Shown: positions 46,466-59,267 of the stretch, one piece after another | How the letters are laid out: each line of letters opens with the position of its first letter | Position numbering within the stretch: position 1 is the stretch's first letter | From: Euphorbia lathyris | Taxonomy: Eukaryota; Streptophyta; Magnoliopsida; Malpighiales; Euphorbiaceae | Length of the DNA: 64,000 nt | Reading direction: 5' to 3' | NCBI RefSeq assembly: GCF_963576675.1 | Contig: NC_088916.1 | Location: 11,880,501 to 11,944,500, forward strand | The notes under the pieces: model-generated | The model's input: the letters and a program-made list of their open reading frames with translations, nothing else | Told to the model about the DNA's origin: nothing | Databases searched by the model: none | Position numbers and translations under genes: made by a program

Positions 46466-46813
46466 TTAATTTAATTATATATATTTATTATTTTAATTTA
46501 AATTATATTTCATAAATAAATATTTTTTCTTTTTATATTTTTTAGTTAAATATATTATTAATTATTTAAAATTAAATAACATTGTTTTCTTATTTTTGAA
46601 TTAATTTTTTTTATTATAGATTATTGATGATAATAATAATAATATATGTAAAATATAATAAGATATTAATTAAAGTGTTATGTAAAATGGAATAAAGTAG
46701 AGAATATTATTTTTAGTGTAATAAATGGTGTAGTGGGTTGGAGAAAAAATAAGATTTGATGTTTAGAAAATAGAAAATAGAAATAGAGATAGCGTAATGG
46801 GTTGGAGATGGCC
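46261..46813. mobile_element. PIF/Harbinger-type MITE (Tourist-like)
   Basis: A 553-bp element with ends GAGCATCTCCAACCC and the complement of GGCCATCTCCAACCC. It is flanked by TAA on both sides (46258-46260 and 46814-46816). The TAA/TTA target choice and the tip sequence fit Harbinger MITEs. The interior is very AT-rich and includes a TA microsatellite. Confidence 0.8.
46422..46461. repeat. (TA)n microsatellite
   Basis: About 20 uninterrupted TA dinucleotides inside the Harbinger-type MITE. Confidence 0.95.
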
Positions 46814-46816
46814 TAA

Positions 46817-47550
46817 GAAATTCACTAAGACAGAAATTCTGAAATTGAAAATCCATTTCCATTTCCGTTTCCCTTTCCCCGACCCTTTTGCTCCTCGGTA
46901 CACTTCCATTGGTATCTCTAGTGACTCTGACGACAGAGCTGTGTTGCACAACAGGTTTTTGTTTTTTAATTCGATGAATTGATTTTGTTAGGGTTTTGAA
47001 CAATTTTGGGAATTGCATGTTAGGGTTGTTGTTTTTAATTTAATGAATTGATTTCGTGATGTTAGTAAAGATTTAACAGAATCACAAACCTTATAGGAAC
47101 GTTATTTAACAGAAAATATACAAGTATTATACATAAGTAACATGGCCGGCTCTGGGTCTAGGCCAGGAGTGCGCTGGCCTAGGGAGGCTGTAAAGGGGCC
47201 CAATTGTGATATTCATGTAAAAAGCCTTAAAGATTATTTAGGTTTTAAATTTAAAAGAGGTTCAATTGATTTTTTGAATATAGGAATTAAACTCATATTT
47301 GGTCATACAAAATTTTGTCATATCATTTGGTAATATTTTCCTCTTGACGTACTTCTATAAGTGACATTTAACCGATTTTAAATGGAAAATATTCTATTTG
47401 TTAAATTTTTTTCCCACATGACACAATTTTGGATACAAGATATATACATGTGGCGATTGATTTAATTTTTTACCAAATAGATTTAATATGTTGATAAATA
47501 AGGAATTAATGAAATACTTTTTTGTTTGTCATGTATTAAAATATATTTTG
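46817..47550. other. Unassigned DNA upstream of the CWF19L2 fragment
   Basis: 46840-46960 is relatively GC-rich with a CCATTTCC-type tract but has no clear frame. Near 47142 a GGCCGGCTCTGGG...GGCCTAGGG stretch looks like a decayed repeat end. No gene recognised. Confidence 0.45.
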
Positions 47551-47551
47551 A

Positions 47552-47640
47552 GGACGAGCCTTCGCCCAATGGTAACCGTTGTTGTCGTGTGACGAAGAGG
47601 TCACGGGTTCGAGTCTTAGGAGCGGCCTCTAAGCCTGTAA
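47552..47640 (+). mobile_element. Au-like SINE, 5' fragment
   Basis: It carries GACGAGCCTTCGCCCAATGG (A-box region, decayed), GTGTGACGAAGAGGTCACGG and the B box GGTTCGAGTCT (47606-47616), then stops after GAGCGGCCTCT. The tRNA-related part matches the complete SINE at 32768-32961. The 3' half is missing. Confidence 0.75.
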
Positions 47641-47683
47641 ATTATGAGGACGGGCCCTAATAAGTAATATAATCTTTTTGCAG

Positions 47684-48979
47684 TAGATAAACAAAGATAA
47701 TGGAGGTGCCAACTGGAGAATGAAAGCACTGAAACATGCCCAAGAGCAAGCAGCTCGAGAAGGAAGAAATCTGGAACAGGTTCTTTTCTTGTTTCTATAT
47801 CTAGCAAGACATGATTATGGTTGTTCTTATCTTACTTTTAACATTGTAACTTTCAGGTTGTAGAAGAAAGATGCGGTTCTCTTGGCCAGTTAGCTATCTC
47901 TGCAGTATCTCATACAGTTGCCCTAGCGCGAGCTCATCTATATGCCATAAACAATACAAAGAGAGGGCAGTTAGAGGGCAGGGACAAGAAAGTGGTGCTA
48001 ATGGTCAAAGTGAAAGAAATGTGAAAAAGGTACTTAGCTTTCAGAAAGAGATTGTAGATCTTAATATAATATGATTTTTTTTCATCAGAATGCTGATCGA
48101 GCTACTTCAAAGATGTTTCTGTCCGACATCCTCAGATGAGAGCTCTGAAAGTACACGATTCTTTATCATGGGGAAGACCAAAAAGGCCAGATTTTAGTCC
48201 TAAGAATGCAGACATCATCTATGCTGCAGTGTCTAGCAAAATTGTGCAGAGCATAATAATGATCCTGCTGGTTCAACTAACCAAGATGAAAATGTGGAGT
48301 CAAAAGTCATCACTTCTGAAATGTACAAACCTTCTGAAGGCATTTCAACAGTTAATGAAACATCAAGTGCAAACCAGTTGGTAGCTAAGGCCTTGCAACT
48401 TCGAATGAAAGGGCTTCATGAAGAAGCTGACAAACTTATGGTAAAACTAATCACAATTTTACATTTTTTATCTTATTTTTTGGATTGCTAACTATCACTA
48501 TGAAAGCCACACATTGATGAACATCTCTTTACTATTTATGTTGGTTGTCTCTTAATATATCCGAGTTTTTTTAAAAGGGAGATGTACAATCTTTAACTTT
48601 GAACTATGGATGTATAAAACTAAATGTGAAAACTTCATTTTGTTTTGCTTTTGATGGTATAATGTTTAAAATCATGAGTTTTCCCTTAGGTTAACAATTG
48701 TTTCTTGGTTGATTTGTGCACTATGATGTATTATTGAGGTACGAACAAATCCGTTGTTTCTTATTAAAATCTAAGAAGGGGGCAGACAATGATCATAAGT
48801 CCTCGGACACTAATATTCTTGGGTAGTGCATCTTGACTCAGCAAGAATGCTGCGTGTTCTACTTTGAGAACCCAAACCGGCCAAAACATCTTGTTGTGTC
48901 AATTGCAAACTTCGCCTATCTCATGTTACCTCAGTCGCAGCCTGTTGTGCCTGGTCATTGTTGCATCTTAACTATGCAG
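47684..48979 (+). pseudogene. CWF19L2: CWF19L2 middle exons (founder locus)
   Basis: Four exons in the right order. 47684-47779 encodes NWRMKALKHAQEQAAREGRN. 47857-48029 encodes VVEERCGSLGQLA and RAHLYAINN, then shifts frame. 48089-48440 encodes NADRATSKMFLSDIL and KVHDSLSWGRPK, and later QLVAKALQLRMKGLHEEADK, with frame changes between. About 48770-48979 encodes ENPNRPKHLVVSIANFAYLM and PVVPGHCCILTMQ, with an in-frame TAG (ILG*CIL). Splice borders are kept. The 5' half of the gene is absent. The next exon (50501) follows after an intron that has taken up an LTR-like sequence. CwfJ-family proteins act with the spliceosome; this copy is broken, so a functional gene presumably lies elsewhere. 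Confidence 0.87.
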
Positions 48980-49107
48980 GTTGTTGGTCGCTTCTAATAT
49001 GAGAATTAGTTCCAAGGAGGGTTAAGGAACTATTTAAAATTTTTCCCTTTTAAGGTTGACTTTCTTTTTATACTTAAGATTTCTCACTTAGTTGTTTAGC
49101 ACAGTGA

Positions 49108-50180
49108 TGCTGAGTAAGGTCAGAGGCAGCTTTAGTTAATCCAAGACTAAGACTGCTTCTAACATTGAGTCAGGAAATAGCGCTAGAGTCTATTCCTGAA
49201 CTCAGTACTTAAAAACACACAACTCAGTATATATATATATCAGTTTTACCGTTTTACTAGGCACAGTACAAAGCAAACAGATAAGAAGTTAAGAGTTAGA
49301 GAATGTTACTCAGTAGATTTATCCTGGTTCGGCTTTCTGCCTACGTCTAGTCCCCAGTATCCTTCCGAGCTGTAATCCAATACTGAGCTCTTTCAGGTAG
49401 AGCACAAACCTCTTACAATAGTCAGCGAGTATACAAAGTACCTTCCTTTATATCCTATACGCAACACTATTCTACCACTGAGTGCTATAACCGAGCAACT
49501 CAGTATCTCCTTACAGTATTTAGAAGTGATAAAGGTTTTGTTCTAAATACACAGAACACTTTAGATGATCTACAATCTAGTCTTTTACACAAAATGAGAG
49601 TGAGTGTAAGATTTCTTTGCTTTGCTTTGGCACAGAACTTCAGATAGCAATTTGGTCAGCGTTTTGACTTTATGAAGATCTGCATGGAATGAAGCAAATG
49701 AAAGACCTATTTATAGTGATATCTGAGCCTCCGATGATTTTGAATTTTGAAATAATCCTTGGAGGGAAATGGCACCACTGTCGCTTTCGCTCGCCAGTGC
49801 TCAGTGTCTTCGGCCAATAAGAACGTTGCCTTTTCTATCTTGATCAGAGATCAAGTGCTTTTGGTCAGTAAGCGTCAGGTTGTCTCTCCATTTACGGTAA
49901 AGTTTTCCTGACAGCTTTCTGCGGGTCTGGCCTTTTCCCAAAATGGATTGGCTTTGTGTCCAAGTTGTTTAGGTCAACTTCTGTATTGTCTTCTATCCGT
50001 TCGACTCAGCAGCTTCATCGTGATGCAATTAGCAAAGCTTCTGGATCCTTCTTCTTGCTGAGCTGAGTTGATCCATAAGCGTGGATCTGTTGACTTGGGC
50101 TTTGACACTTTCTCATGGGCTTTGGGCTTTGGGCCTTGGTCTTAATGTCTTTTAATAGTTGTGAATTTAAATACTCAACA
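49108..50180 (+). mobile_element. LTR-like insertion in a CWF19L2 intron (fullest copy)
   Basis: A 1,073-bp block with near-matching tips, TGCTGAGTA and TACTCAACA (8 of 9 inverted). It has a TATA-like CTATTTATAG near 49709-49718 and a motif CTGCCTACGTCTAGTCCCC at 49338-49356. Flanking pentamers AGTGA and CTTGA do not match well, so LTR status is probable rather than proven. Its 3' parts are what the array units carry, joined from TACGTC or from TGAATTTT. Confidence 0.6.
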
Positions 50181-50500
50181 CTTGAACAAACACATTAGTA
50201 ACAACTAAATCAAAGCATTTAAATTTAATATGTTGGAATATTTTATCATGGGTATTTAATTCTAATTTGAATAATTTTGTCAAATCAAAATCATTGTGGA
50301 AATGTGTTTCAACGCAAGTTAGCTCAACCTTAATATGTGACACATTCTGCAACTTTAATGGAGAGTAGGAAATCCATATCACTTCTTAAATTAAAACATT
50401 TTGCTATCTAAGAAGTAATGTATGGTTGAGCTTTCTATTATTTTAGATTGTTCATCATTTTTATTTGTGTTCTAGTGTTATACTGTTTGGGGTTTTACAG

Positions 50501-50672
50501 TATGAGTCATCCACAAGGACTGTTCACAATCATGTATGGGAAGAGATTCAGAACTTCAAAAAATGCCTTACAAAGATGTTTGCAAAGCAAGAGAAAGAAT
50601 TAGTGTTTCTTGAAACAGTAATGGATTTGGAAAAACTACGTCAGCATTGTTTAATAAAGTGTATTCTTTGCC
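50501..50672 (+). pseudogene. CWF19L2: CWF19L2 exon, founder copy with open frame
   Basis: The best preserved version of this exon: ESSTRTVHNHVWEEIQNFKK, CLTKMFAKQEKELVFLETVM and DLEKLRQHCLIKCIL read without interruption because the A-run has six As. At 50672/50673 it switches to LTR interior (TACGTC) at the same breakpoint as 7406/7407. The array follows directly. Confidence 0.85.
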
Positions 50673-51504
50673 TACGTCTAGTCCCTAGAATCCTTTCAAG
50701 CTTTAATCCAATACTGAGCTCTTTCAGGTAGAGCACAAACCTCTTACAATAGTCAGCGAGTATACAAAGTACCTTCCTTTATATCCTATACGCAACACTA
50801 TTCTACCACAGAGTGCTATAACCGAGCAACTCAGTATCTCCTTACAGTCTTTAGAAGTGATAAAGGTTTTGTTCTAAATACATAGAACACTTTAGATGAT
50901 CTACAATCTAGTCTTTTACACAAAATGTGAGTGAGTGTAAGATTTCTTTCCTTTGCTTTGGCACAAAACTTCAGATAGTAATTTGGTTAGCGTTTTGACT
51001 TTATGAAGATCTGCATGGAATGAAGCAAATGAAAGGCCTATTTATAGTGATATCTGAGCCTCCGATGATTTTGAATTTTAAAATAATCCTTGGAGGGAAA
51101 CGGCATCACTGTCGCTTTCGCTCGTCAGTGCTCAGTGTCTTCGGCCAATAAGAACGTTGCCTTTTCTATCTTGATCAGAGATCAAGTGTTTTTGGTCAGT
51201 AATCGTCAGGTTGTCTCTCCATTTATGGTAAAGTTTTCTTGACAGCTTTTTGCGGGTTTGGCCTTTTCCCAAAATGGATTGGCTTTGTGTCCAAGTTGTT
51301 TAGGTCAACTTCTGCATTGTCTTCTATCCGTTCGACTCAGCAGCTTCATCGTGACGCAATTAGCAAAGCTTCTGGATCCTTCTTCTTGCTGAGTTGAGTT
51401 GATCCATAAGAGTGGATCTGTTGACTTGGGCTTTGATACTTTCTCATGGGATTTGGGCCTTGGTCTTAATGTCTTTTAATACTTGTGAATTTAAATACTC
51501 AACA
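50673..51504 (+). mobile_element. LTR-like fragment heading the right array
   Basis: Counterpart of 1-795, here complete from its breakpoint (TACGTC, 50673) to the TACTCAACA end. Confidence 0.6.
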
Positions 51505-51824
51505 CTTGAACAAACACATTAGTAACAACTAAATCAAAGCATTTAAATTTAATATGTTGGAATATTTTATCATGGGTATTTAATTCTAATTTGAATAATT
51601 TTGTCAAATCAAAATCATTGTGGAAATGTGTTTCAACGCAAGTTAGCTCAACCTTAATATGTGACACATTCTGCAACTTTAATGGAGAGTAGGAAATCCA
51701 TATCACTTCTTAAATTAAAACATTTTGCTATCTAGGAAGTAATGTATGGTTGAGCTTTCTATTATTTTAGAATGTTCATCATTTTTATTTGTGTTCTAGT
51801 GTTATACTGTCTGGGGTTTTACAG

Positions 51825-52491
51825 CATGAGGCATCCACAAGGAATGTTCACAATCATGTATGGGAAGAGATTCAGAACTTCAAAAAAATGCCTTACAAAG
51901 ATGTTTGCAAAGCAAGAGAAAGAATTAGTGTTTTTTTAAACAGTAATTGATTTGGAAAAACTACATCACCATTGTTTAATAAAGTGTATTCTTTGCCACA
52001 AAAAAAATTGTTGGAGCAACCCCTCTCTATTTAAAAAAGGTATGATTTCTTCTTACGTATTTTACTTTTTGATGCATTAATTCAGCATTGTTAGTCTTGT
52101 GGAGAATTCATTTGGTGTAGTTATATATGATTCTAGAATCATGAATATTCATACATTTTTAGGCAATCGATGAAGCTGGAGATGAGTGGAGCCAGCACAA
52201 TGCAAAGAAGCTGATCGATACAAGTGAAAAGGGGTTGCGAGATTCAATTCCTAAGGACTTCCCTTATTTCCATGTTGAGTTTGGTTTGAACAAGGGGTTT
52301 GTACATTGACCGATGATGAGCATCGATTCAAAAATAGCCTTGGTCTTAATGTGATAAGAGGCATGCTAGAGTTCCCTGAGAAATACATGTACCATCGCCG
52401 AACACAAGAGTCAGTACAGGCACAAAAACGGGCGATACTAAATTTCGCACGAGATTGGGAACCTTTTGATTGGACTAAACAGCTCGATTAA
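51825..52491 (+). pseudogene. CWF19L2: CWF19L2 3' exons, right array unit 1
   Basis: Copy of 1116-1782 with the same extra A and the same frameshift after GFVH. Confidence 0.86.
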
Positions 52492-53781
52492 CTAATTCTG
52501 AGTTTCATAACTGATGTATATAGCCATGTTAACCCTTCAGATGTGGCCATGTTTTTCCCCTAATTTTTTTTATGTATATAACTTTACCATTTCAATTATT
52601 TTCTACAACACCTTCGAGGGGATGTAATGTAATTAACATTATGTATATATCTGATTGCACATTATTTTCACATGAAAATGGGTATGAGTAAAACTAAAAT
52701 ATGCATGATTTATTAAAAAGGTAAAAACAATTCCCAATTCTCTTTTGCAAAGGCCCTTAATTTAACCACAACAATATCTTGACTTAAGACCTCTTTCACT
52801 TGTAGAATTGTTTCAATTCTAAAAGTGATTGTAGTTTTACATTTTATTAATATAATAACCTTTTTTTATGGTTGAGTAATTTAACATGATGACGATATCA
52901 AATAAGAAAGTTCAAGAACTAAAATTATTTTTTTACGAAAGAATTAAAATTATTTAGAACTAAAAAAACGATTAGCTTTTTAGAGGAGAGTAAAAGTAAA
53001 GTAACCAGCCTTCCTTCCTTCCTAGTCTGAATTTTAAAATAATCGTTGGAGGGAAACGGCACCTTTGTCGATTTTGCTCATCAGTGCTCAGTGTCTTCGG
53101 CCAATAAGAACGTTGCCTTTTCTATCTTGATCAGAGATCAAGTGCTTTTGGTCAGTAAGCGTCAGGTTGTCTCTCCATTTATGGTAAAGTTTTTTTGACA
53201 GCTTTCTGCGGGTCTGGCCCTTTCCCAAAATGGATTGGCTTTGTCTCCAAGTTGTTTAGGTCAACTTTTTCCTTGTCTTCTATCCTTTCGACTCAGCAGC
53301 TTCATCGTGAAGCATTTAGCAGGGCTTCTGGATCCTTCTTCTTGCTGAGCTGAGTTGATCTATAAGCTTGGATCTGTTGACTTGGGCTTTGACACTTTCT
53401 CATGGGCTTTGAGCCTTGGTCTTAATGTCTTTTAATACTTGTGAATTTAAATACTCAACACTTGAACAAACACATTAGTAACAACTAAATCAAAGCATTT
53501 AAATTTAATATGTTGGAATATTTTATCATGGGTATTTAATTCTAATTTGAATAATTTTGTCAAATCAAAATCATTGTGGAAATGTGTTTCAACGCAAGTT
53601 AGCTCAACCTTAATATGTGACACATTCTGCAACTTTAATGGAGAGTAGGAAATCCATATCACTTCTTAAATTAAAACATTTTGCTATCTAGGAAGTAATG
53701 TATGGTTGAGCTTTCTATTATTTTAGAATGTTCATCATTTTTATTTGTGTTCTAGTGTTATACTGTCTGGGGTTTTACAGC

Positions 53782-54446
53782 ATGAGGCATCCACAAGGAA
53801 TGTTCACAATCATGTATGGGAAGAGATTCGGAACTTCAAAAAAATGCCTTACAAAGATGTTTGCAAAGCAAGAGAAAGAATTAGTGTTTTTTTAAACAGT
53901 AATTGATTTGGAAAAACTACATCACCATTGTTTAATAAAGTGTATTCTTTGCCACAAAAAAATTGTTGGAGCAACCCCTCTCTATTTAAAAAAGGTATGA
54001 TTTCTTCTTACGTATTTTACTTTTTGATGCATTAATTCAGCATTGTTAGTCTTGTGGAGAATTCATTTGGTGTAGTTATATATGATTCTAGAATTATGAA
54101 TATTCATACATTTTTAGGCAATCGATGAAGCTGGAGATGAGTGGAGCCAGCACAATGCAAAGAAGCTGATCGATACAAGTGAAAAGGGGTTGCGAGATTC
54201 AATTCCTAAGGACTTCCCTTATTTCCATGTTGAGTTTGGTTTGAACAAGGGGTTTGTACATTGACCGATGATGAGCATCGATTCAAAAATAGCCTTGGTG
54301 TTAATGTGATAAGAGGCATGCTAGAGTTCCCTGAGAAATACATGTACCATCGCCGAACACAAGAGTCAGTACAGGCAAAAAAACGGGCTATACTAAATTT
54401 CGCACGAGATTGGGAACCTTTTGATTGGACTAAACAGCTCGATTAA
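53782..54446 (+). pseudogene. CWF19L2: CWF19L2 3' exons, right array unit 2
   Basis: Copy of 3073-3737, same lesions. Confidence 0.86.
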
Positions 54447-55735
54447 CTAATTCTGAGTTTCATAACTGATGTATATAGCCATGTTAACCCTTCAGATGTG
54501 GCCATGTTTTTCCCCCAATTTTTTTTATGTATATAACTTTACCATTTCAATTATTTTCTACAACACCTTCGAGGGGATGTAATGTAATTAACATTATGTA
54601 TATATCTGATTGCACATTATTTTCACATGAAAATGGGTATGAGTAAAACTAAAATATGCATGATTTATCAAAAAGGTAAAAACAATTCCCAATTCTCTTT
54701 TGCAAAGGCCCTTAATTTAACCACAACAATATCTTGACTTAAGACCTCTTTCACTTGTAGAATTGTTTCAATTCTAAAAATGATTGTAGTTTTACATTTT
54801 ATTAATATAATAACCTTTTTTTATGGTTGAGTAATTTAACATGATGACGATATCAAATAAGAAAGTTCAAGAACTAAAATTATTTTTTTACGAAAGAATT
54901 AAAATTATTTAGAACTAAAAAAACGATTAGCTTTTTAGAGGAGAGTAAAAGTAAAGTAACCAGCCTTCCTTCCTTCCTAGTCTGAATTTTAAAATAATCG
55001 TTGGAGGGAAACGGCACCTTTGTCGATTTTGCTCGTCAGTGCTCAGTGTCTTCGGCCAATAAGAACGTTGCCTTTTCTATCTTGATCAGAGATCAAGTGC
55101 TTTTGGTCAGTAAGCGTCAGGTTGTCTCTCCATTTATGGTAAAGTTTTTTTGACAGCTTTCTGCGGGTCTGGCCCTTTCCCAAAATGGATTGGCTTTGTC
55201 TCCAAGTTGTTTAGGTCAACTTTTGCCTTGTCTTCTATCCTTTCGACTCAGCAGCTTCATCGTGAAGCAATTAGCAGGGCTTCTGGATCCTTCTTCTTGC
55301 TGAGCGGAGTTGATCTATAAGCTTGGATCTGTTGACTTGGGCTTTGACACTTTCTCATGGGCTTTGAGCCTTGGTCTTAATGTCTTTTAATACTTGTGAA
55401 TTTAAATACTCAACACTTGAACAAACACATTAGTAACAACTAAATCAAAGCATTTAAATTTAATATGTTGGAATATTTTATCATGGGTATTTAATTCTAA
55501 TTTGAATAATTTTGTCAAATCAAAATCATTGTGGAAATGTGTTTCAACGCAAGTTAGCTCAACCTTAATATGTGACACATTCTGCAACTTTAATGGAGAG
55601 TAGGAAATCCATATCACTTCTTAAATTAAAACATTTTGCTATCTAGGAAGTAATGTATGGTTGAGCTTTCTATTATTTTAGAATGTTCATCATTTTTATT
55701 TGTGTTCTAGTGTTATACTGTCTGGGGTTTTACAG

Positions 55736-56401
55736 CATGAGGCATCCACAAGGAATGTTCACAATCATGTATGGGAAGAGATTCGGAACTTCAAAAAAAT
55801 GCCTTACAAAGATGTTTGCAAAGCAAGAGAAAGAATTAGTGTTTTTTTAAACAGTAATTGATTTGGAAAAACTACATCACCATTGTTTAATAAAGTGTAT
55901 TCTTTGCCACAAAAAAATTGTTAGAGCAACCCCTCTCTATTTAAAAAAGGTATGATTTCTTCTTACGTATTTTACTTTTTGATGCATTAATTCAGCATTG
56001 TTAGTCTTGTGGAGAATTCATTTGGTGTAGTTATATATGATTCTAGAATTATGAATATTCATACATTTTTAGGCAATCGATGAAGCTGGAGATGAGTGGA
56101 GCCAGCACAATGCAAAGAAGCTGATCGATACAAGTGAAAAGGGGTTGCGAGATTCAATTCCTAAGGACTTCCCTTATTTCCATGTTGAGTTTGGTTTGAA
56201 CAAGGGGTTTGTACATTGACCGATGATGAGCATCGATTCAAAAATAGCCTTGGTGTTAATGTGATAAGAGGCATGCTAGAGTTCCCTGAGAAATACATGT
56301 ACCATCGCCGAACACAAGAGTCAGTACAGGCAAAAAAACGGGCTATACTAAATTTCGCACGAGATTGGGAACCTTTTGATTGGACTAAACAGCTCGATTA
56401 A
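55736..56401 (+). pseudogene. CWF19L2: CWF19L2 3' exons, right array unit 3
   Basis: Copy of 5027-5692, same lesions. Confidence 0.86.
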
Positions 56402-57440
56402 CTAATTCTGAGTTTCATAACTGATGTATATAGCCATGTTAACCCTTCAGATGTGGCCATGTTTTTCCCCCAATTTTTTTTATGTATATAACTTTACCAT
56501 TTCAATTATTTTCTACAACACCTTCGAGGGGATGTAATGTAATTAACATTATGTATATATCTGATTGCACATTATTTTCACATGAAAATGGGTATGAGTA
56601 AAACTAAAATATGCATGATTTATCAAAAAGGTAAAAACAATTCCCAATTCTCTTTTGCAAAGGCCCTTAATTTAACCACAACAATATCTTGACTTAAGAC
56701 CTCTTTCACTTGTAGAATTGTTTCAATTCTAAAAATGATTGTAGTTTTACATTTTATTAATATAATAACCTTTTTTTATGGTTGAGTAATTTAACATGAT
56801 GACGATATCAAATAAGAAAGTTCAAGAACTAAAATTATTTTTTTACGAAAGAATTAAAATTATTTAGAACTAAAAAAACGATTAGCTTTTTAGAGGAGAG
56901 TAAAAGTAAAGTAACCAGCCTTCCTTCCTTCCTAGTCTGAATTTTAAAATAATCGTTAGAGGGAAACGGCACCTTTGTCGATTTTGCTCGTCAGTGCTCA
57001 GTGTCTTCGGCCAATAAGAACGTTGCCTTTTCTATCTTGATCAGAGATCAAGTGCTTTTGGTCAGTAAGCGTCAGGTTGTCTCTCCATTTATGGTAAAGT
57101 TTTTTTGACAGCTTTCTGTGGGTCTGGCCCTTTCCCAAAATGGATTGGCTTTGTCTCCAAGTTGTTTAGGTCAACTTCTGCCTTGTCTTCTATCCTTTCG
57201 ACTCAGCAGCTTCATCGTGAAGCAATTAGCAGGGCTTCTGGATCATTCTTCTTGCTGAGCTGAGTTGATCTATAAGCTTGGATCTGTTGACTTGGGCTTT
57301 GACACTTTCTCATGGGCTTTGAGCCTTGGTCTTAATGTCTTTTAATACTTGTGAATTTAAATACTCAACACTTGAACAAACACATTAGTAACAACTAAAT
57401 CAAAGCATTTAAATTTAATATGTTGGGATATTTTATCATG

Positions 57441-57684
57441 GCCTTTTCCCAAAATGGATTGGCTTTGTGTCCAAGTTGTTTAGGTCAACTTCTGCATTGT
57501 CTTCTATCCGTTCGACTCAGCAGCTTCATCGTGACGCAATTAGCAAAGCTTCTGGATCCTTCTTCTTGCTGAGCTGAGTTGATCCATAAGAGTGGATCTG
57601 TTGACTTGGGCTTTGACACTTTCTCATGGGCTTTGGGCCTTGGTCTTAATGTCTTTTAATAGTTGTGAATTTAAATACTCAACA
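57441..57684 (+). mobile_element. LTR-like fragment at the internal breakpoint, right copy
   Basis: Counterpart of 6732-6975, with the same ATCATGG join. Confidence 0.7.
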
Positions 57685-58004
57685 CTTGAACAAACACATT
57701 AGTAACAACTAAATCAAAGCATTTAAATTTAATATGTTGGAATATTTTATCATGGGTATTTAATTCTAATTTGAATAATTTTGTCAAATCAAAATCATTG
57801 TGGAAATGTGTTTCAACGCAAGTTAGCTCAACCTTAATATGTGACACATTCTGCAACTTTAATGGAGAGTAGGAAATCCATATCACTTCTTAAATTAAAA
57901 CATTTTGCTATCTAGGAAGTAATGTATGGTTGAGCTTTCTATTATTTTAGAATGTTCATCATTTTTATTTGTGTTCTAGTGTTATACTGTCTGGGGTTTT
58001 ACAG

Positions 58005-58115
58005 CATGAGGCATCCACAAGGAATGTTCACAATCATGTATGGGAAGAGATTCAGAACTTCAAAAAAATGCCTTACAAAGATGTTTGCAAAGCAAGAGAA
58101 AGTGTATTCTTTGCC
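58005..58115 (+). pseudogene. CWF19L2: CWF19L2 exon fragment, right array unit 4
   Basis: Copy of 7296-7406, ending at the same LTR breakpoint. Confidence 0.8.
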
Positions 58116-58947
58116 TACGTCCAGTCCCCAGAATCCTTCCAAGCTTTAATCCATTACTGAGCTCTTTCAGGTAGAGCACAAACCTCTTACAATAGTCAAC
58201 GAGTATACAAAGTACCTTCCTTTATATCCTATACGCAACACTATTCTACCATTGAGTGCTATAACCGAGCAACTCAGTATCTCCTTACAGTCTTTAAGTG
58301 ATAAAGGTTTTGTTCTAAATACATAGAACTCTATAGATGATCTACAATCTAGTCTTTTACACAAAATGAGAGTGAGTGTAAGATTTCTTTGCTTTGCTTT
58401 GGCATAGAACTTCAGATAGCAATTTGGTCAGCGTTTTGACTTGATGAAGATCTGCATGGAATGAAGCAAATGAAAGGCCTATTTATAGTGATATCTGAGC
58501 CTCCGATGATTTTGAATTTTGAAATAATCCTTGGAGGGAAACGGCACCACACTGTCGCTTTCACTCGTCAGTGCTCAGTGTCTTCGGCCAATAAGAACGT
58601 TGCCTTTTCTATCTTGATCAGAGATCAAGTGCTTTTGGTCAGTAATCGTCAGGTTGTCTCTCCATTTATGGTAAAGTTTTCTTGACAGCTTTCTGTGGGT
58701 CTGGCCTTTTCCCAAAATGGATTGGCTTTGTGTCCAAGTTGTTTAGGTCAACTTCTGCCTGGTCTTCTATCCGTTCGACTCAGCAGCTTCATCGTGACGC
58801 AATTAGCAAAGCTTCTGGATCCTTCTTCTTGCTGAGCTGAGTTGATCCATAAGCTTGGATCTGTTGACTTGGGCTTTGACACTTTCTCATGGGCTTTGGG
58901 CCTTGGTCTTAATGTCTTTTAATAATTGTGAATTTAAATACTCAACA
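58116..58947 (+). mobile_element. LTR-like fragment, right array unit 5
   Basis: Copy of 7407-8238. Confidence 0.6.
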
Positions 58948-59267
58948 CTTGAACAAACACATTAGTAACAACTAAATCAAAGCATTTAAATTTAATATGT
59001 TGGAATATTTTATCATGGGTATTTAATTCTAATTTGAATAATTTTGTCAAATCAAAATCATTGTGGAAATGTGTTTCAACGCAAGTTAGCTCAACCTTAA
59101 TATGTGACACATTCTGCAACTTTAATGGAGAGTAGGAAATCCATATCACTTCTTAAATTAAAACATTTTGATATCTAGGAAGTAATGTATGATTGAGCTT
59201 TCTATTATTTTAGACTGTTCATCATTTTTATTTGTGTTCTAGTGTTATACTGTTTGGGGTTTTACAG

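Larger units (their letters stand above)
51072..57440 (+). repeat. Right tandem array, three 1,955-bp units plus a partial fourth
   Basis: Unit borders at 51072, 53028, 54983 and 56938, exact counterparts of those in the left array. The number of units is the same in both copies, which argues that the array existed before the large duplication. Confidence 0.93.
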
